DNA from: Burkholderia sp. L27(2015) | GTDB taxonomy: Bacteria; Pseudomonadota; Gammaproteobacteria; Burkholderiales; Burkholderiaceae | Direction: 5' to 3' | Length of the DNA stretch: 64,000 nt | NCBI RefSeq assembly: GCF_009765705.1 | Contig: NZ_LMUX01000021.1 | Span: 227,606 to 291,605 of the forward strand | Shown here: positions 29,116 through 38,347 of the stretch, in pieces | Position numbering within the stretch: position 1 is the stretch's first letter | How the letters are laid out: every line of letters begins with the position of its first letter | Made by a program: the position numbers and the translations under genes | Notes under the pieces: model-generated | The model's input: only the letters and a program-made list of their open reading frames with translations | What the model was told of the DNA's origin: nothing | Databases searched by the model: none

Positions 29116-30960
29116 ATGCTATTAATTATCCTGGCTTATCTCGGCGGCGCGTTGACCATACTCAGTCCCTGCATTCTGCCCGTGCTTCCGTTCGTATTCT
29201 CGCGCACCGACCAGCCCTTCGTGCGCAGCGGCTTGCCGTTGCTGGTCGGCATGGGGCTGACCTTCGCCGCGGTGGCAACCCTGGCAGCGGTGGGCGGCAG
29301 TTGGGTCGTGCAGGCCAACCAGTACGGACGCTGGGTGGCCATCGCGCTCTTGGCGGTATTTGGCGTGACCTTGCTGTTCCCAGCCCTGGCGGAGCACCTG
29401 ACACGTCCGCTGGTCGCGATCGGCGACCGGCTTTCGCAATCGGCGCAGTCGGGCCAAGGTGGCGATCGCCCGCGCATCAGCTCTTCGTTCCTGCTCGGCA
29501 TTGCCACTGGGCTGCTTTGGGCGCCGTGTGCAGGACCGATCCTGGGCTTGCTGCTTACGGGTGCAGCGCTGCACGGCGCCAACGTCGGCACCACCTTGCT
29601 GCTGTTGGCGTATGCGGCTGGGGCGGCGACCTCGCTGGCGGTTGCGCTGTTGATCGGCGGCAAGGTGTTCGCCGCGATGAAACGTTCGCTGGGTGCGGGC
29701 GAGTGGATCCGGCGTGCACTGGGCGCAGCCATGCTGTGTGGCGTGGTCGCTATCGCGCTGGGCTTGGATACCAGCGTGCTCGCGCAGGTTTCCACCATCG
29801 CCACGGCTGGCATCGAACAGAAGCTGGTCGATCATCTGTCGTCCAAACCGGCCCCGGCGAATGGCGGTGCGATGACCGCAAACGATACCGATAGCGCAAC
29901 GGCAAACGGTGCACCGAGCAACGGTGCCGCCATGACGCAAGTGGCTCAGATCTCGCAACCGACCTCGCTACCTAGCCCCCAACCTGCACTGCCGATCGAA
30001 GGGGCATTGCCGCCGCTTTCGGGCGCCGTCCAGTGGTTGAACACCGCACCGTTGACACCGCAAGAACTGCGCGGCAAGGTCGTGCTTCTTGATGTCTGGA
30101 CGTACTCGTGTATCAATTGCTTGCGCACGCTGCCGTATGTCAAAGCCTGGGCACAGAAGTACCGCGATGCGGGTCTGGTCGTCATCGGCGTACATGCGCC
30201 GGAATTTGCGTTCGAACGTAATGTGGACAACGTCAAGCGCGCCGTACACGATCTGGGCATCGACTACCCAGTGGCCATCGACAACAATTACGCGATCTGG
30301 CGCGCACTGGATAACCAATATTGGCCGGCCGACTACCTCGCCGATGCCCAGGGGCGCATACGCTATCACCAGTTCGGCGAAGGCGACTATGCGCATACGG
30401 AGCAAGTCATCCAGCAATTGCTGGCCCAGGCAGGCAGTAAGAGCGTGGCGACAAGCCTGGTCAGCACGACGGACCAGAACGGCGTGCAGGCGGCTATAGA
30501 CGGCGCTGACATGCGTTCGCCGGAAACGTACATCGGTTACGCTCGGGCGGAAAATTTCGCCTCTCCGGGCGGCGAAGCTGCGGACAAGTCGCATGCCTAT
30601 TCAGCGCCGGCCACGCCGACACTCAATCAATGGGGGTTGGCCGGCACCTGGAAAGTCGATCAGGAACACGCCACCCTCGGGCAAGAGCCTGGCAGCATCG
30701 TGTATCGCTTCCATGCGCGTGATCTGCATCTGGTGCTCGGTCCGGGCAAAGATGGCAAACCCGTACGGTTTCGCGTGAGCATCGATGGCGCGGCGCCCGG
30801 CCAAAACCATGGCACGGACATAGCGGCCGACGGCAGCGGTACGGTCACCGATCAGCGGCTTTATCAATTGGTACGTCAGAGCGGCAAGGTGGTCGACCAT
30901 ACCTTCACAATCGAATTCCTGGACCCGGGCGTGCAAGCGTTCGCCTTCACGTTCGGCTGA
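29116..30960 (+). CDS. DipZ-like cytochrome c biogenesis / thioredoxin fusion protein
   Basis: The 614-residue protein joins a CcdA-like membrane domain (six helices, with redox cysteines in LSPCILPVLPF and WAPCAGPILG) to a periplasmic thioredoxin domain with CINC in DVWTYSCINCLRTLP near residue 335, and a C-terminal beta-rich domain of the DipZ type. It would carry electrons from cytoplasmic thioredoxin across the membrane to periplasmic thiols. A Ser/Thr/Asn-rich linker with repeated ANG/GA words lies between the parts. The start MLLIILAYLGG at 29116 was chosen because it opens the first helix; the longer frame reads back into the response-regulator gene. It is divergent from the two-component genes. 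Confidence 0.9.
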   Translation: MLLIILAYLGGALTILSPCILPVLPFVFSRTDQPFVRSGLPLLVGMGLTFAAVATLAAVGGSWVVQANQYGRWVAIALLAVFGVTLLFPALAEHLTRPLVAIGDRLSQSAQSGQGGDRPRISSSFLLGIATGLLWAPCAGPILGLLLTGAALHGANVGTTLLLLAYAAGAATSLAVALLIGGKVFAAMKRSLGAGEWIRRALGAAMLCGVVAIALGLDTSVLAQVSTIATAGIEQKLVDHLSSKPAPANGGAMTANDTDSATANGAPSNGAAMTQVAQISQPTSLPSPQPALPIEGALPPLSGAVQWLNTAPLTPQELRGKVVLLDVWTYSCINCLRTLPYVKAWAQKYRDAGLVVIGVHAPEFAFERNVDNVKRAVHDLGIDYPVAIDNNYAIWRALDNQYWPADYLADAQGRIRYHQFGEGDYAHTEQVIQQLLAQAGSKSVATSLVSTTDQNGVQAAIDGADMRSPETYIGYARAENFASPGGEAADKSHAYSAPATPTLNQWGLAGTWKVDQEHATLGQEPGSIVYRFHARDLHLVLGPGKDGKPVRFRVSIDGAAPGQNHGTDIAADGSGTVTDQRLYQLVRQSGKVVDHTFTIEFLDPGVQAFAFTFG

Positions 30961-30975
30961 TGCCCCCAGAAATGA

Positions 30976-31054
30976 TTGAATCGATCAAAATTACTGATCG
31001 AATTGCGCAATAACCGCGATCGCATTACACTCCGATTTGATTGTTTCAATCAAA
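30976..31054. promoter_or_regulatory. Candidate operators upstream of the kdgT-type operon
   Basis: TTTGATTG (31036-31043) and CAATCAAA (31047-31054) form a perfect 8-bp inverted repeat. A related element AATCGATCAAAATTAC...GATCGAATT lies at about 30980-31004, sharing the ATCAAAAT word. Two similar sites at this spacing just before the permease gene fit the DeoR regulator encoded at the end of the operon, by inference. Confidence 0.45.
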
Positions 31055-31096
31055 ATAGTGACCGAGTCCAACATCGGCAATCAAATCGGAGACCGT

Positions 31097-32077
31097 ATGG
31101 CCCAAATTTATATCAAGCGCGCGATCGAACGCGTTCCTGGCGGCATGATGATCGTCCCGCTGTTGGCGGGTGCGCTCGTCGCCACGTTTCTGCCCAACAT
31201 GCCGAAATTCTTCGGCTCGTTTACCAGCGCGCTATTTACCGGTGCACTGCCCATCCTTGCGGTTTTCTATGTTTGCATGGGCGCCAGTATCGATGTCAAG
31301 GCCACGCCCTATTTGCTCAAGAAAGGTGGCGCGCTGTTCGCCGCCAAGGTCGGGTCGGCCATTGTGGTCGGCATCGTACTCGGACACTTTCTGGGCGAGC
31401 AGCCGGTCGCATCGGGGTTTTTTGCGGGAATTTCCACGCTCGCCGTGGTGGCTGCAATGAACGACACGAACGGCGGCCTTTACATGGCGTTGATGGGCCA
31501 GTACGGCAGGTCGGAAGAAGTGGGCGCCTACACCATCATGTCGCTGGAATCGGGGCCTTTCCTCACCATGGTCACGCTGGGCGTTGCCGGACTTTCGGCG
31601 TTTCCGTGGCAGACGCTGGTGGGCAGCATCCTGCCGCTTGCGTTGGGCATGTTGCTCGGCAATCTCGATCGCGAGATGCGCGATTTCCTGGCTCGCGCAG
31701 TGCCCGTGATGATTCCTTTTTTCGCGTTGGCGCTCGGTGCAGGCCTCGACCTGCATAAGGTGTGGCAGGCCGGCCTGCTCGGCATCGGGCTCGGCGTCAT
31801 CGTCGTGATTCTGACCGGCATTCCCTTGTATTTGATCGACCGCTTCACGGGCGGCACCGGCGTTGCGGGGGTAGCGGCAGCCAATACCGCCGGCAACGCT
31901 GCAGCCGTGCCGGCGTTGATCGCCGCAGCGAACCCGGTTTATACGGAGGCCGCGAAAAGCGCGACCCTGCTGGTCGCCGCTTGTGTTGTCGTGACCGCCA
32001 TCGTGTCGCCGTTGTTGACTGCCGCGGTCGCCAAACGTGTGGGGCAACGTCGCTTGATCGAGAAACCCGCTCAATGA
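31097..32077 (+). CDS. 2-keto-3-deoxygluconate permease family transporter (KdgT)
   Basis: The 326-residue inner-membrane protein belongs to the KdgT family. Characteristic segments include [28 protein letters not shown] at the N-terminus, [37 protein letters not shown] near 130 and [24 protein letters not shown] near 265. About ten membrane helices are expected. Family members import 2-keto-3-deoxygluconate by proton symport, but the downstream kinase and dehydrogenase act on four-carbon acids, so its substrate here may be a threonate or erythronate. The stop overlaps the next start as ATGA. Confidence 0.88.
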   Translation: MAQIYIKRAIERVPGGMMIVPLLAGALVATFLPNMPKFFGSFTSALFTGALPILAVFYVCMGASIDVKATPYLLKKGGALFAAKVGSAIVVGIVLGHFLGEQPVASGFFAGISTLAVVAAMNDTNGGLYMALMGQYGRSEEVGAYTIMSLESGPFLTMVTLGVAGLSAFPWQTLVGSILPLALGMLLGNLDREMRDFLARAVPVMIPFFALALGAGLDLHKVWQAGLLGIGLGVIVVILTGIPLYLIDRFTGGTGVAGVAAANTAGNAAAVPALIAAANPVYTEAAKSATLLVAACVVVTAIVSPLLTAAVAKRVGQRRLIEKPAQ

Positions 32078-33435
32078 GTTTGCTGATCATCGCTGACGAT
32101 TTGTCCGGCGCCGCCGATTGCGCAATCGGCTTTGCGAGCGCCGGACGCAGCACCGTGGTGACGCTGGCCTCGGGCGCGGCAACATCCGGTGCGGCTCACA
32201 CCGCACAGATTCTGGCAGCCGACACGGACACGCGGCGGCTGACCCCGCCAGAGGCCGCGCAACGCAGCGTTGAAGCCTGGCAAGCGTTACACGCGCCGGG
32301 GCGCCGCCTCTACAAGAAAATCGATTCGACCTTGCGCGGCAATTGGGCCGCTGAAGTCGCGGCGCTACAATCGCTCGCCGGATTGGCGATCGTCGCGCCG
32401 GCCTTCCCCGCGACCGGAAGAACGCTGCGCGCAGGGCGTGTGCTGGTTCATGGCGCACCGCTCGAAACAACCGAAACGTGGCAACTCGAAGGCTTAGACA
32501 AGCCCGCGGATGTCAGTGCCATGCTCGAAGCGGCCGGGCTGCGCACCGCGCAGATCGACGTCGCTGCGGTACGCGGCGCCCCCGACGCGCTGCACCAACG
32601 CATCGTCGCGCTCTCGCGAGACGGGATACAGGCGCTCATCGTCGACGCCGAAACCAGTGAGGACTTGCTCGCGCTCGCGCAAGTGACGGCCGCCGTGACC
32701 GAGCCGCTGTTTTGGGTCGCCTCGGGCGGACTGGCGCGCGAACTCGCGACGCTGCACGCGCTGTTTGACGCCGTGCCTGGCCGAGTCGAGTCCGCAGCGG
32801 AACCGGCGCAACAAGGCGCGATCCTGATTCTGGTCGGCAGTTTGTCGGCCGTCTCGGAGCGTCAATGCGCGATGCTGCGCGAACGCGCCGGCGTGGAGGA
32901 AATGATCGTGCCGCCGGCCCTGCTGCGAGCGGGGCGCAGTGATCGAAACTGGGCGATATGGCAAGCGCGAATCGGTGCACAATTAGAGGCGAGCGCGGAC
33001 TTGCTGCTGCGTATCGGTCGCGACGACGCATTCGATCCCGCGCAAGGCGCGCAGCTATCGACGGCCCTGGCGGCCCTGGTAGCGCCGCATTTTGCGCATG
33101 TCGCGGGCTTGATCGCCACGGGAGGAGAGACCGCGCGCGCCATGTTGAGCGAAGCCGGGATCGACAGCCTCGAATTGCTCGCCGAAATCGAAGCCGGCGT
33201 TGCGGTGGCGCGCCCCTGCCGATCGCCCAGCGAATTGCATCGCGAGCCGCACGGGTTGTCTCATGACCCGTCTCATGACTCGTCCCACGACGCGGCGCCA
33301 CGCTCATCGCACCGTCCTGCCGTGGTGACCAAGGCTGGCGCATTCGGCACCGAACACGCGCTATATGCCGCTTATCTACATTTACGCAAGAACGCGGGCA
33401 AGGTCATGGATCAGCCCGCAGGCACCTCCGAATAG
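32074..33435 (+). CDS. Four-carbon acid sugar kinase (OtnK/DtnK family)
   Basis: The 453-residue cytoplasmic kinase belongs to the former DUF1537 family that phosphorylates D-threonate, erythronate or related acids at the 4-position. Family segments are [20 protein letters not shown] at the start, [15 protein letters not shown] near 83, [18 protein letters not shown] near 345 and VVTKAGAFG near the end. A His/Asp/Ser-rich insert ([15 protein letters not shown], near 395) encoded by three 12-bp repeats interrupts the C-terminal domain. It is translationally coupled to the permease and followed by PdxA2, matching the known D-threonate pathway. Confidence 0.9.
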   Translation: MSLLIIADDLSGAADCAIGFASAGRSTVVTLASGAATSGAAHTAQILAADTDTRRLTPPEAAQRSVEAWQALHAPGRRLYKKIDSTLRGNWAAEVAALQSLAGLAIVAPAFPATGRTLRAGRVLVHGAPLETTETWQLEGLDKPADVSAMLEAAGLRTAQIDVAAVRGAPDALHQRIVALSRDGIQALIVDAETSEDLLALAQVTAAVTEPLFWVASGGLARELATLHALFDAVPGRVESAAEPAQQGAILILVGSLSAVSERQCAMLRERAGVEEMIVPPALLRAGRSDRNWAIWQARIGAQLEASADLLLRIGRDDAFDPAQGAQLSTALAALVAPHFAHVAGLIATGGETARAMLSEAGIDSLELLAEIEAGVAVARPCRSPSELHREPHGLSHDPSHDSSHDAAPRSSHRPAVVTKAGAFGTEHALYAAYLHLRKNAGKVMDQPAGTSE

Positions 33436-33477
33436 ATTCCGCGATACCGTGGTCACTCACTGAGCTAGCAAAACATT

Positions 33478-34479
33478 ATGAGCAATTATCTTCCTGTAAT
33501 CGGCATCACGATGGGCGACGCCACCGGCGTCGGTCCGGAAATCATCGTCAAGAGCCTCACACATGACAACGTCTACCAGCAATGCCGCCCACTCGTGATT
33601 GGCGACGCACGCAGGCTGGAACGAGCGAACCAACTGGTCGGCGGCAATGCCCGGGTGCGTGCCATCGAGCATGCGTCGCAGGCGCTTTACGAACCCGGCG
33701 TGATCGATTGCATCGACCTGGGCCTGATCCCCGACGACCTGCCATTCGGCAAGCTATCCGCACTGGCCGGCGACGCCGCCTATCGCTACATCGCCCGCGC
33801 CGTGGAGTTGGCACAGGCCGGCGCGATCGATGCGATTTGCACGGCACCGCTGAACAAGGAAGCCCTGCATGCGGGCGGCCACAAGTATCCCGGCCATACC
33901 GAAATGCTGGCGCACCTGACCGGTATCGCGGAAGTGTCGATGATGCTGGTTGCGCCGCAATTGCGTGTCATTCATGTCACGACCCACATCGGCATCATCG
34001 ATGCGATTCGCAAGATCGAGCCGGGTCTGGTGCAACGCACGATCGAACGCGGCCACGCCACGCTCGTCAAAGCGGGTATCGCCCAGCCACGCATCGGCGT
34101 GTGCGGCATCAACCCGCATGCCGGCGAGAACGGCTTGTTCGGTTACGGCGAGGAAGAAGAGAAGATCGTGCCGGCAGTTGAACTGCTGCAAAAACGCGGC
34201 CTCGATGTCACCGGCCCGTTGCCGGCCGACACCTTGTTTTTCCGCGCCGGCCGCGGCGATTTCGACCTGGTCGTCGCGATGTATCACGATCAGGGACACG
34301 GACCGATCAAGGTGCTTGGCCTTGAAGCCGGCGTCAATGTCACCGTGGGCCTCGATGTGATCCGCACTTCGGTGGACCACGGCACCGCGTTCGACATCGC
34401 CGGCACGGGCATCGCCGACGAACGCAGCTTGCTCGAGGCGTTGCGCCAGGGTGCCGAACTGGCAACCCGACGCGGCTGA
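33478..34479 (+). CDS. pdxA2: PdxA2-type D-threonate 4-phosphate dehydrogenase
   Basis: The 333-residue protein is a PdxA-family NAD-dependent oxidative decarboxylase. It opens GITMGDATGVGPEIIVKSL, has the metal/substrate segments TAPLNKEALHAGGHKYPGHTE and VTTHIGIIDA, and ends with MYHDQGHGPIKVL...TSVDHGTAFDIAGTG. In the PdxA2 branch the substrate is 4-phospho-D-threonate or D-erythronate, giving DHAP and CO2, rather than the B6 intermediate. Its place after the sugar-acid kinase supports PdxA2 over vitamin B6 biosynthesis. Confidence 0.9.
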   Translation: MSNYLPVIGITMGDATGVGPEIIVKSLTHDNVYQQCRPLVIGDARRLERANQLVGGNARVRAIEHASQALYEPGVIDCIDLGLIPDDLPFGKLSALAGDAAYRYIARAVELAQAGAIDAICTAPLNKEALHAGGHKYPGHTEMLAHLTGIAEVSMMLVAPQLRVIHVTTHIGIIDAIRKIEPGLVQRTIERGHATLVKAGIAQPRIGVCGINPHAGENGLFGYGEEEEKIVPAVELLQKRGLDVTGPLPADTLFFRAGRGDFDLVVAMYHDQGHGPIKVLGLEAGVNVTVGLDVIRTSVDHGTAFDIAGTGIADERSLLEALRQGAELATRRG

Positions 34480-34578
34480 ACGATAGCTTGCAGCGCGGTT
34501 GCCGCCGCAACCGTGCTGCACAAATAGCGCTCGTGTAAGATCGGTGCCTTACTATCGTCGGCCATTTTTACATTGCTC

Positions 34579-35379
34579 ATGAAAGCTTCCGATCGCCACC
34601 GTGCCATTCTCGATCTGCTCGTAACGCGCGACACCAGCGTCGAGCAACTCGGCGCCGTGCTCGGCGTGTCGGACGCCACGGTGCGTCGCGACCTGACTAT
34701 GTTGGCCAAGGAGCGTCGCCTGGTTCGTACCTATGGCGGCGCAACGGCGTTGGTCGGCGCGCACGAACCGGAAGCGTCGCTGGAAGAGCGCAAGTCGGTG
34801 CAACGCGACCAAAAGGAAGCGATTGCGCAAGCCGCGGCGCTCCATGTGCATGATGGCGATACCGTATTGCTCGATGGCGGTACGACATGCGCCGCGCTGG
34901 CCCGGCACTTGTGTGCGCGTCGCGATCTGCACGTAGTGACGAACAACCTGTTGGCCATCGCGACGCTGGCCAACGTGCCGGACATGCATGTGACCTTGAT
35001 CGGCGGAAGCTTGCGTGCATCCAGCATGAGCACGCTAGGGCCGCTGGCCGAACTGACGCTGAGCCGCTTGAGCGTGGACAAGGTGTTTCTCGGCGCAGAC
35101 GGCGTAGTCGCCGATTTCGGATTATGCGAAGGCAGCGCCGAACAGGCGTATCTGAAGGAGTGCTTCGCACGGCGTGCGGCACAAATCTTTGTGCTTGCGG
35201 ACCCGAGCAAACTCGGTCGCGCGCGCCAGCAGCATTGGACGCCGCTGGAGCGGGACTGGCACTTGATCACCACGACCATAGACGACGAGACGCTGCTTGC
35301 GCCCTTTCGAGCGCTCGATCGTGTCGTGGTGGAAATGGTGCAGGTTGGCGGTCTTGCTAGCGCACCCGCATCACGATGA
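34579..35379 (+). CDS. DeoR-family transcriptional regulator
   Basis: The 266-residue regulator has the DeoR winged helix at the N-terminus (MKASDRHRAILDLLVTRDTSVEQLGAVLGVSDATVRRDLTML) and the sugar-phosphate-sensing domain with LLDGGTTCAALARHL near 99 and KVFLGADGV near 172. It lies 99 bases after pdxA2, so it probably represses the permease-kinase-dehydrogenase operon and is released by a phosphorylated intermediate. The final codons overlap the convergent hydrolase gene by 9 bases. Confidence 0.92.
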   Translation: MKASDRHRAILDLLVTRDTSVEQLGAVLGVSDATVRRDLTMLAKERRLVRTYGGATALVGAHEPEASLEERKSVQRDQKEAIAQAAALHVHDGDTVLLDGGTTCAALARHLCARRDLHVVTNNLLAIATLANVPDMHVTLIGGSLRASSMSTLGPLAELTLSRLSVDKVFLGADGVVADFGLCEGSAEQAYLKECFARRAAQIFVLADPSKLGRARQQHWTPLERDWHLITTTIDDETLLAPFRALDRVVVEMVQVGGLASAPASR

Positions 35380-36480
35380 GCCGTGCTTTACCGTCTTCAG
35401 CAAATCATCGAGTTTGTCCGACCAGAATTTCGCCTGAGCGGCCGTGCCGTGACCTCCGGTATCCCCGCTCGCAGGTATCAAGTAAAACTGGCCGTTTTTC
35501 ACCTGCTTGATCGATGGCGCCAACACGCCCAGTTCCGGCGGATTACGCTCGTCGTCCATCGAGTTGATCGCCAACAGCACGGCCTGTATCCGGCTCAAGC
35601 CCTGCGAAGGATCGTAGTCGCGCGATGAAGCCCATTGATACAGGTAGTCGTTGGCGTCGCCATCGAACGGCGCATGAAGTCGATCGTCGATAATACGGTC
35701 GGCCTTCTCGCTAGTCGGAGCGATCTTGTAGTCGTGCTGGCTGCCGCCGTTGGTGGCGACGGCGAAATACACCGAGGCAAATTGCGCGCTGGGCGGTTGT
35801 GTCTTGTAGTTGCCGCCCATCCATGCCGGGTCGTTGCGGATCGAATCGACGATGAAACGGCGCAGCATCCAGTTGCGCCCCGACATGGGCGTGGGTAAGG
35901 AGGCCATCGGCACCGCGATATCCATGAAGGTTGGGTACTTCTCGGCCCACATCCACGTTTGCATGCCGCCCATCGAATTACCGAGTATCAAGCGGACGTG
36001 ATGCAATCCCAGGTGTTCGGTCAGCAAGCGGTACTGCGCGCTCACCATATCGTCGTAGTCGTAGTTCGGAAAGCGGGCGCGCAGGCCATCGGACGGCTTG
36101 CTGGAGCGGCCCGTACCGATCGAATCAGGCAGGATGATGAAATAGTGCCGCGCGTCCAATGGCTGGCCGGGACCGAAAAGCTTGCCGGCAAAAGCCGGTG
36201 TGAGCATGCTGTCGCCGGACCCGGTGGTACCGTGCAGGATCAGTACGGGTTCGCCGCTAGGGTCACCCACTGTCGTATAGTGCAGGCGCAGTTGAGGGAG
36301 CACATCGCCCGTATGGAAGTGGAAATCGGGCGCTACCCAATCATGCTCTTGCGCGGCGGGATATTGAACTGCATCGGCCCCGTGAGTTGCGTCGGCGCCC
36401 TGCGCGATCGCGGCAGATACGGTGAACGCCGCAAACCCCAACGCCCACCCGAGTTGCTTCAGCATTTTTATGATTTGCAT
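35371..36480 (-). CDS. Secreted alpha/beta-fold hydrolase
   Basis: The 369-residue protein has a signal peptide ending ALA-type (VSAAIAQGAD, about residue 26) and an alpha/beta-hydrolase core with oxyanion segment LILHGTTGSGDS, acidic-loop DSIGTGRSSKP and nucleophile elbow GNSMGG (Ser near 168). The final catalytic His is probably in GDTGGHGTAAQ. Overall it resembles the homoserine acetyltransferase-like branch, but export to the periplasm argues against methionine synthesis and for a hydrolase of an unknown ester. It is convergent with the DeoR gene. Confidence 0.82.
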   Translation of the reverse strand: MQIIKMLKQLGWALGFAAFTVSAAIAQGADATHGADAVQYPAAQEHDWVAPDFHFHTGDVLPQLRLHYTTVGDPSGEPVLILHGTTGSGDSMLTPAFAGKLFGPGQPLDARHYFIILPDSIGTGRSSKPSDGLRARFPNYDYDDMVSAQYRLLTEHLGLHHVRLILGNSMGGMQTWMWAEKYPTFMDIAVPMASLPTPMSGRNWMLRRFIVDSIRNDPAWMGGNYKTQPPSAQFASVYFAVATNGGSQHDYKIAPTSEKADRIIDDRLHAPFDGDANDYLYQWASSRDYDPSQGLSRIQAVLLAINSMDDERNPPELGVLAPSIKQVKNGQFYLIPASGDTGGHGTAAQAKFWSDKLDDLLKTVKHGSS

Positions 36481-36583
36481 GTCCCCTCCCCGGCTCGTCC
36501 CGCACGCTCCCTAAGCCGCGGGGAGCTGCATCGCGAAATCGCCACGCGGTCGCGGCGACCCCGTCGGCGTTTTTTTTTGGCAC

Positions 36584-36675
36584 GCTTATTTTCTGCGACT
36601 CGTTGTGCTTATTTGCTGCGCTTGGTCGTGCTTATTTACTAGGCTTCGTCGCGCTTATTTTGCTACGAGTCGTCG
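36584..36675. repeat. Four 23-bp degenerate tandem repeats
   Basis: Units beginning GCTTATTT start at exactly 36584, 36607, 36630 and 36653 (period 23) and share the pattern GCTTATTT-CTGCG-CTTCGTCGT. The last unit runs into the 3' end of the chemoreceptor gene and carries its stop codon. The copies differ at several positions, so the array is old, and no spacer-like unique sequences separate them. Confidence 0.85.
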
Positions 36676-38255
36676 CGCGCACGCCGAGCAAATTCCGACC
36701 GAGACGGTTCCTCGGACAACTGGAATACCGCGATCGTCGCGTGCAGGCTACGCGACTGTTCATCGAGCGCCTGCGCCGCAGCCGTCGCTTGCTCGACCAA
36801 CGCGGCATTCTGCTGCGTGATCGAATCCATCTGGCTGACCGCAATATCCACCTGTTCGATGCCGCTGCGCTGCTCATGCGCGGCCGATGCAATTTCGTTC
36901 ATCAGCGAGGTGACCTGACGTATCGCATGCAGCACTTCCTGCATCGTCTTGCCCGCGTCGGCCACCAGCTCCGTTCCTTGCGTCACGGTATGCGCAGACT
37001 CGGCGATCAGGTCCTTGATCTCCTTGGCGGCTGACGACGAACGCTGTGCAAGATTGCGCACCTCGGTCGCCACGACCGCGAAGCCGCGGCCTTGCTCGCC
37101 GGCTCGCGCCGCCTCGACGGCCGCGTTGAGTGCCAGGATATTGGTCTGGAACGCAATGCCTTCGATGATGCCGGTGATATCGGCAATCTTGCGTGAGCTT
37201 GTATCGATGCCGCCCATGGTGCCGACCACGCGCCCGACCACATCGTTGCCCTTGGCTGCGACTATCGAGGCATGGTCCGCGAGAGAACTGGCTTGCTGCG
37301 CACTATCCGCGTTCTGCTTCACGGTCGCCGTCAACTCGCTCATGCTGGCCGCCGTTTCCTCCAACGAGGCCGCCTGCTCCTCGGTACGCGACGACAAATC
37401 CATCGTGCCCGACGCGATCTCGCGCGTAGCGGTCGCAATCGACTCGCTGCTGGATCGCACCGCGCGCACCGTATCGGCCAGGCTGGCCTGCATATTGGCG
37501 ATGCCGCGCAACAGCAGGCCCATTTCGTCGGCACTGCGTACTTCGATATGCCGGCTGAGGTCGCCTGCCGCGATCGCATCGAAATGCGTCAAGGCCGCGT
37601 TCAGCGGCGTCATGATCGCGCGACGCAGCCCGAGCCAGCTCATAGCCGCCGCGATCACGCCAATCGCGATCATCGCGATGGACAACATGAAGAAGGTTTT
37701 GAAACTCGCTTGCGAGCTGTCGTAGTTGCTCTTGGCGTTGGCATACAACGCTTGCTTGAGCTTTTCGTTGCTCGCGTTCATGTCGTTGTAGCTGTGCCGC
37801 GTCATCGAGATGTTGTCGACCTGCTCTCGATTCTGCGCCTTGAGCGCGGCGATCAGTTCGGTCACCTCGGCACGCAGCGCCCGACGACGCGCGGTGGCGT
37901 CCTCGATCAACGGCGTCTCACCCGGCTCGTGCGCCTGATCGACAAATTTTTGCCACCAGGTGTCCGAGTCGGTGAAAAACGCCAATGCGCGCTTGATCTG
38001 GTCAGCGGCGGTGGGATCGTCCGGATGCAATGCGACACGATCCAGTACCAAACGCGTGCGGGCAATATAGATCTCGGCATTGCCGATATTGGTCGCCGCT
38101 GTCAGTTTGTTCTCGTAGGTGTCGCGATTCGCTTCATTGGCTCGCAAGGTGCCGAGCAGACCCAACACGCCTATCGCCACCATCAGTGCTGCGAGGAACG
38201 TCATCGTCAATGCGATACGTGCCCGCAGCGTCAACTTCGCGTTATTCGAACTCAC
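36663..38255 (-). CDS. Methyl-accepting chemotaxis protein
   Basis: The 530-residue chemoreceptor has helices at about residues 12-34 and 190-212 around a periplasmic four-helix-bundle sensor. HAMP follows, then a signalling domain with the hairpin tip [41 protein letters not shown] near 370-410. It is of the same cytoplasmic class as the receptor at 854-2608 but lacks that protein's N-terminal extension. The C-terminal tail (FARRARDDS) ends within a tandem repeat array and has no CheR pentapeptide. Ligand is unknown; it lies between two catabolic regions. Confidence 0.93.
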   Translation of the reverse strand: MSSNNAKLTLRARIALTMTFLAALMVAIGVLGLLGTLRANEANRDTYENKLTAATNIGNAEIYIARTRLVLDRVALHPDDPTAADQIKRALAFFTDSDTWWQKFVDQAHEPGETPLIEDATARRRALRAEVTELIAALKAQNREQVDNISMTRHSYNDMNASNEKLKQALYANAKSNYDSSQASFKTFFMLSIAMIAIGVIAAAMSWLGLRRAIMTPLNAALTHFDAIAAGDLSRHIEVRSADEMGLLLRGIANMQASLADTVRAVRSSSESIATATREIASGTMDLSSRTEEQAASLEETAASMSELTATVKQNADSAQQASSLADHASIVAAKGNDVVGRVVGTMGGIDTSSRKIADITGIIEGIAFQTNILALNAAVEAARAGEQGRGFAVVATEVRNLAQRSSSAAKEIKDLIAESAHTVTQGTELVADAGKTMQEVLHAIRQVTSLMNEIASAAHEQRSGIEQVDIAVSQMDSITQQNAALVEQATAAAQALDEQSRSLHATIAVFQLSEEPSRSEFARRARDDS

Positions 38256-38347
38256 GTTTTAAGCTCCGCTTTGCGCATGGGATTCCTTGTATTGAATGTA
38301 GCTGTACACAGCTCAGGTATACAGGCCACGCGCATCGCGGGTGGCTT

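Noticed and set aside
33478..34479. Vitamin B6 biosynthesis gene pdxA
   Set aside because: Placement after a four-carbon acid kinase and before a DeoR regulator fits the PdxA2 branch better.
36584..36675. CRISPR array
   Set aside because: The 23-bp units are contiguous and degenerate with no unique spacers, and no cas genes are present.
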